This document shows, piece by piece, positions 6,711-9,044 of a stretch of DNA of 9,044 bases (positions are counted from its first letter, which is position 1; each line of letters opens with the position of its first letter). The translations under genes and the position numbers were made by a program. Below the pieces are notes generated by a model, which was not told the DNA's origin, did no database searches, and was given only the letters and a program-made list of their open reading frames with translations. The DNA is from an uncultured Prevotella sp. (GTDB lineage Bacteria; Bacteroidota; Bacteroidia; Bacteroidales; Bacteroidaceae). Location of the stretch: NCBI GenBank assembly GCA_934230965.1, contig CAKQFW010000075.1, positions 1-9,044 on the forward strand, in the 5' to 3' direction.

Positions 6711-6845
6711 AACGTTACAATATTTGCCAACAAAATAACAAAAAAAACATGAAACAACCAACAATGACAACGCCAACTTTCCTTTTTTCAGCCATTTTGG
6801 CTACTGGCCGCTTGTTGTGCGTGAGCATCTATTCTGAGAAAAAGG

Positions 6846-6876
6846 TCTGTAATTTAAATATTTTATTGTACTTTTG
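6846..6876 (+). promoter_or_regulatory. Promoter for slyD (TCTG-N19-TACTTTTG)
   Basis: TACTTTTG (6869-6876) matches the -7 consensus TAnnTTTG, with TCTG (6846-6849, one base off TTTG) 19 nt upstream. The predicted start near 6880 gives a leader of about 48 nt to the ATG at 6928. This also excludes the in-frame TTG at 6874, which lies inside the -7 element. Confidence 0.6.
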
Positions 6877-6927
6877 CACAAACAATATAACTGGTTAAGC
6901 AACATAACAAAAAATCATTATAAAACA

Positions 6928-7521
6928 ATGGAACAAAACAACAACAAGTTTGTAGCTGTGTCGTACAAGCTTTACACCATCGACAACGAGGGTACAACAC
7001 TGGTAGAAGAGGCTCCCGTTAACAAGCCTTTCGTATTTATCTCAGGCTTCGGCATCACACTCGACAGCTTTGAACAGGCTGTAACAACACTGGAGAAGGG
7101 TGCTGAATTCGACTTCCAGCTCACACCCGAACAGGCTTATGGCGAATACATCAACGAGCACGTAATAGACCTCGATAAAGAAATCTTCACCATCAACGGT
7201 CGCTTCGACCACGAGCACATCGTGAAAGACGCTATCATTCCGCTGCAGAACGAAGAGGGACAGCGCTTCATGGCACGTGTAGCCGAGGTGAGCGCCGACA
7301 AGGTGAAGGTAGACCTGAACCACCCGCTGGCTGGTAAGACACTGAACTTTAAGGGTTCGGTAGTGGAAAGCCGTACCGCTACAAACGAAGAGATACAAGA
7401 CATCATCAACCGCATGAGCGGCGAAGGCTGTGGCGGAAGCTGCGAGAGCTGCGGTGGTGGCTGTGGCGGACACGACCACGAGCACAACCATGAAGGGGGC
7501 TGCTGCGGACACTGCCACTAA
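6928..7521 (+). CDS. slyD: FKBP-type peptidyl-prolyl cis-trans isomerase, SlyD-like, with metal-binding tail
   Basis: A 197-residue cytoplasmic folding factor: the FKBP domain catalyses prolyl isomerisation, the inserted IF domain gives chaperone activity, and in E. coli SlyD the C-terminal tail binds nickel for hydrogenase maturation. The split FKBP domain is at about 8-70 and 125-150 and includes VDLNHPLAGKTLNFKG (128-143), the family signature; the insert is about 71-124. Residues 165-197 form a Gly-rich tail with 7 Cys and 6 His, including HDHEHNH and a C-terminal CCGHCH. The ATG at 6928 is chosen because the promoter overlaps the alternative TTG at 6874. It lies 79 nt upstream of aroC on the same strand with no promoter match between them. 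The tail could bind Ni, Zn or Cu; I cannot tell which, and no nickel enzyme is in the window. Confidence 0.93.
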   Translation: MEQNNNKFVAVSYKLYTIDNEGTTLVEEAPVNKPFVFISGFGITLDSFEQAVTTLEKGAEFDFQLTPEQAYGEYINEHVIDLDKEIFTINGRFDHEHIVKDAIIPLQNEEGQRFMARVAEVSADKVKVDLNHPLAGKTLNFKGSVVESRTATNEEIQDIINRMSGEGCGGSCESCGGGCGGHDHEHNHEGGCCGHCH

Positions 7522-7600
7522 GCAATAACCGCACCCTAAACACCCCACACCCCTACACCTTATTATATATAGCACACACAACACAACATCTACCACCGTT

Positions 7601-8698
7601 ATGCGAAACACTTTCGGAAACATTTTCACGCTCACCACGTTCGGCGAAAGTCACGGAGCTGCTGTGGGCGGCGTAGTCGACGGTATGCCTGCTGGCATCA
7701 ACATCGACATCGACTTTATTCAAAGCGAGCTAAACCGCCGACGCCCCGGACAAAGCAGCATTACCACCAGCCGTAAAGAGGCCGACCAGGTAGAACTGCT
7801 TAGCGGCGTGTTTGAAGGCAAGTCGACAGGATGCCCCATCGGCTTTGTGGTGCGCAACACTAATCAGCACTCGGCCGATTATGAAAACCTGCGCAACCTG
7901 TTCCGACCCTCGCATGCCGACTTTACCTACAACACAAAGTATGGCGTGCGCGACCATCGCGGTGGCGGACGCACATCGGCACGCATCACCATAGCACGGT
8001 GTGTGGGCGGAGCGCTGGCTAAGCTGGTGCTTAAGCAGTTGGGTATCAGTGTGCAAGCCTACACCTCGCAGGTGGGCAACATTGCGCTCAATCGCGATTA
8101 TCACCCATACGACCTGTCGCTCACTGAGAGCAACGCCGTGCGATGCCCCGACCCAGAAAAGGCGCTGCAGATGGAACAGCTTATCTCTCAGGTGAAAGCT
8201 GAAGGCGACACCATTGGCGGCATTATCAGTTGTGTGATAAAAGGGTGCCCCGTAGGATTGGGCGAGCCCGAATTTGACAAGTTGCACGCCGCGCTGGGCA
8301 AGGCTATGCTGAACATAAACGCGGTAAAAGGCTTTGAATATGGCGAGGGCTTTGCTGGCGTAACGGCACGTGGCAGCGAGCAAAATGATGTATTTTTGCC
8401 CAATGGTCACGGCGGTGTTACCACCCGCACTAACCACAGCGGCGGCATACAAGGTGGCCTGAGCAATGGGCAAGACATCTTCTTCCGCGTGGCGTTCAAG
8501 CCAGTGGCCACCATCTTGCAATCGCAACAAACGGTGAACCGTCAAGGCGAGGCCGTGACCTTTAAGGCTCAAGGCCGACACGACCCCTGTGTCTTGCCAC
8601 GCGCGGTGCCTGTGGTAGAGGCGATGGCTGCCATGACGGTGCTCGATTTTTATCTTCTCAACCGCACAGTTACACTTGGCTTAAACGACGAAGAATAG
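7601..8698 (+). CDS. aroC: Chorismate synthase AroC
   Basis: Last step of the shikimate pathway: converts 5-enolpyruvylshikimate-3-phosphate to chorismate by anti-1,4 elimination of phosphate, needing reduced FMN; chorismate feeds aromatic amino acids and folate. The 365-residue length is normal. Family signatures are present in order: FGESHG (14-19), RRRPGQS (46-52), [11 protein letters not shown] (118-128), [12 protein letters not shown] (279-290) and [17 protein letters not shown] (326-342). The ATG at 7601 gives the standard N-terminus [19 protein letters not shown]. There is no Shine-Dalgarno sequence. It may be co-transcribed with slyD, whose stop is 79 nt upstream; that spacer is C/A-rich with a TATATATA-like stretch but no TAnnTTTG. 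No other aromatic pathway genes are in the window. Confidence 0.98.
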   Translation: MRNTFGNIFTLTTFGESHGAAVGGVVDGMPAGINIDIDFIQSELNRRRPGQSSITTSRKEADQVELLSGVFEGKSTGCPIGFVVRNTNQHSADYENLRNLFRPSHADFTYNTKYGVRDHRGGGRTSARITIARCVGGALAKLVLKQLGISVQAYTSQVGNIALNRDYHPYDLSLTESNAVRCPDPEKALQMEQLISQVKAEGDTIGGIISCVIKGCPVGLGEPEFDKLHAALGKAMLNINAVKGFEYGEGFAGVTARGSEQNDVFLPNGHGGVTTRTNHSGGIQGGLSNGQDIFFRVAFKPVATILQSQQTVNRQGEAVTFKAQGRHDPCVLPRAVPVVEAMAAMTVLDFYLLNRTVTLGLNDEE

Positions 8699-8730
8699 GG
8701 GGAAAAGGCCCCAATATTGGCTTATAATGC

Positions 8731-8758
8731 CTAAAAAGGAACTTTTATTCCTTTATGG
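8731..8758 (+). terminator. Possible 3'-end hairpin downstream of aroC
   Basis: AAAGGAA (8735-8741) and TTCCTTT (8748-8754) form a 7-bp stem with a 6-nt loop, extendable outward with mismatches to about 8731-8758. It begins about 33 nt after the aroC stop. It is followed by a run of A rather than T, so it is not a classical intrinsic terminator. A weaker GGGG/CCCC hairpin (8699-8712) and a CCAATATTGG palindrome (8711-8720) lie just before it. Confidence 0.35.
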
Positions 8759-8778
8759 CAAAAAAAAGCGAATAATAT

Positions 8779-8810
8779 TTTGCAAATCTTGAATATATTT
8801 ATTACATTTG
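8779..8810 (+). promoter_or_regulatory. Promoter TTTG-N20-TACATTTG
   Basis: The -33 TTTG (8779-8782) and -7 TACATTTG (8803-8810) match the Bacteroidota consensus with 20-nt spacing. Predicted transcription starts near 8814-8816, about 137 nt before the next gene's ATG at 8952, leaving room for a small RNA or a regulated leader. Confidence 0.7.
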
Positions 8811-8814
8811 CAGC

Positions 8815-8921
8815 ATATATAGACAGAAGGGCTTGTGAAAGTCTGCAATGTCAATTTAGTTAAGTCTAGTTTAGTTTTTGTGTTGGTTGAGGGTCGTCGA
8901 TTGGCGGCCCTCAAGTTTTTT
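8815..8921 (+). ncRNA. Candidate small RNA or attenuated 5' leader (~107 nt)
   Basis: A consensus promoter just upstream and an intrinsic terminator at 8887-8921 delimit a transcript of about 107 nt. Within it GGCTT-gtga-AAGTC can form a short stem capped by a GNRA-type loop near 8829-8842, followed by a U-rich single-stranded stretch with a repeated TTTAGTT. I do not recognise the family. It may be an independent small RNA, or an attenuator in front of the endonuclease-like gene, whose ATG is 31 nt after the terminator and has no separate promoter match. The gene's reading frame is open upstream through this region from a GTG at 8835, which is a weaker alternative explanation. Confidence 0.45.
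8887..8921 (+). terminator. Intrinsic (Rho-independent) terminator
   Basis: TTGAGGGTCG (8887-8896) pairs with CGGCCCTCAA (8905-8914) in a 10-bp stem with one G-U pair and an 8-nt loop, followed by G and six T (8916-8921). This is the strongest terminator in the window, and it sits between a promoter and a start codon, not after a gene. Confidence 0.75.
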
Positions 8922-8951
8922 AAACCCAATCTTATTACTCATTTCCTACAC

Positions 8952-9044
8952 ATGGCACACCTACTTTTGGCACTTAGCCTCCTGTTGCAAGCCTTCACTT
9001 TTGTAGAGTTGAACTGCGAAAATCTGTTCGACACACAACATGAT
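8952..9044 (+). CDS. Endonuclease/exonuclease/phosphatase family protein, N-terminal fragment
   Basis: Only 31 residues are in the window; the frame is open to the right edge. The first ~16 residues are a hydrophobic export-signal-like stretch (MAHLLLALSLLLQAFT), unusual in lacking a basic residue near the start. It is followed by VELNCENLFDTQHD, which resembles the first strand of the endonuclease/exonuclease/phosphatase fold, where the Asn and the Glu of the NxEN motif bind Mg2+. Bacteroidota carry many exported members of this family. The ATG at 8952 is chosen because it puts the signal directly before the domain; an in-frame GTG at 8835 would add 39 residues encoded by the terminator region and is unlikely. 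The assignment rests on a short motif, so subfamily and substrate are undetermined. Confidence 0.7.
   Translation, partial: MAHLLLALSLLLQAFTFVELNCENLFDTQHD

Noticed and set aside
6731..6738. Minus-strand TTATTTTG as subtilase promoter
   Set aside because: It misses the conserved A of TAnnTTTG and has no -33 element at correct spacing, so it is too weak to call.
6711..6776. Upstream ATG at 6776 for the subtilase
   Set aside because: It would add 22 residues with an extra hydrophobic stretch ahead of a normal Sec signal peptide that begins at 6710.
6790..6802. AGCCA-ttt-TGGCT small hairpin in the subtilase/slyD spacer
   Set aside because: It has only a 5-bp stem, and no T-run follows on either strand; expected by chance in a spacer of this size.
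6874..6927. TTG start at 6874 for the SlyD-like protein
   Set aside because: The TTG is part of the TACTTTTG promoter element and so would not be transcribed; the extra residues do not resemble the family N-terminus.
7730..8581. Minus-strand open frame of 283 codons
   Set aside because: It is antisense to aroC, which carries all chorismate synthase signatures.
8811..8951. Known metabolite riboswitch in the leader
   Set aside because: I recognise no conserved aptamer core such as those of TPP, cobalamin, SAM or FMN; only the promoter, a small stem and the terminator are supportable.

Overview
The window looks like a chromosomal, mostly housekeeping region of a Bacteroidota genome, most likely Prevotellaceae (Prevotella or a close relative). 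The grounds are several copies of the Bacteroidota promoter element TAnnTTTG, no Shine-Dalgarno sequences at the starts I checked, a type IX secretion (T9SS) C-terminal domain on the subtilase, and the general style of the proteins. The genus is an inference; no rRNA or other decisive marker is present.

Layout, left to right. (1) 1-1398 (-): an M24B Xaa-Pro aminopeptidase, cut by the left edge near its C-terminus. (2) 1399-1491: a short divergent promoter region with two outward-facing TAACTTTG elements. (3) 1492-2334 (+): a patatin-like phospholipase. (4) 2331-2497: a GTTGACRA repeat array and very large hairpin lying between convergent genes. (5) 2505-3182 (-): trmD, apparently with its own promoter so close to the ATG that the mRNA would be leaderless. 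(6) 3240-4130 (-): a lipoprotein M48 zinc metalloprotease. (7) 4131-4463: a gene-free stretch with a hairpin and a 44-bp tandem repeat. (8) 4464-6710 (-): a secreted S8 subtilase with a T9SS sorting domain. (9) 6711-6927: a divergent spacer with the slyD promoter. (10) 6928-7521 (+): a SlyD-type FKBP prolyl isomerase with a Cys/His-rich metal-binding tail. (11) 7601-8698 (+): aroC, chorismate synthase. (12) 8699-8951: a spacer with a good promoter and, about 110 nt downstream, an intrinsic terminator, so it holds either a small RNA or an attenuated leader. (13) 8952-9044 (+): the start of an exported endonuclease/exonuclease/phosphatase family protein, cut by the right edge.

Functionally this is not one pathway. 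Three of the products are peptidases (M24, M48, S8) and a fourth is a protein-folding factor, while trmD and aroC are core metabolism. slyD and aroC are co-directional and 79 nt apart with no visible promoter between them, so they may be co-transcribed. I see no mobile-element genes, CRISPR array, tRNA or rRNA. No multi-gene accessory system is evident; the unusual content is in the intergenic DNA, chiefly the three-armed repeat at 2331-2497, the leaderless trmD promoter and the promoter-terminator unit at 8779-8921.
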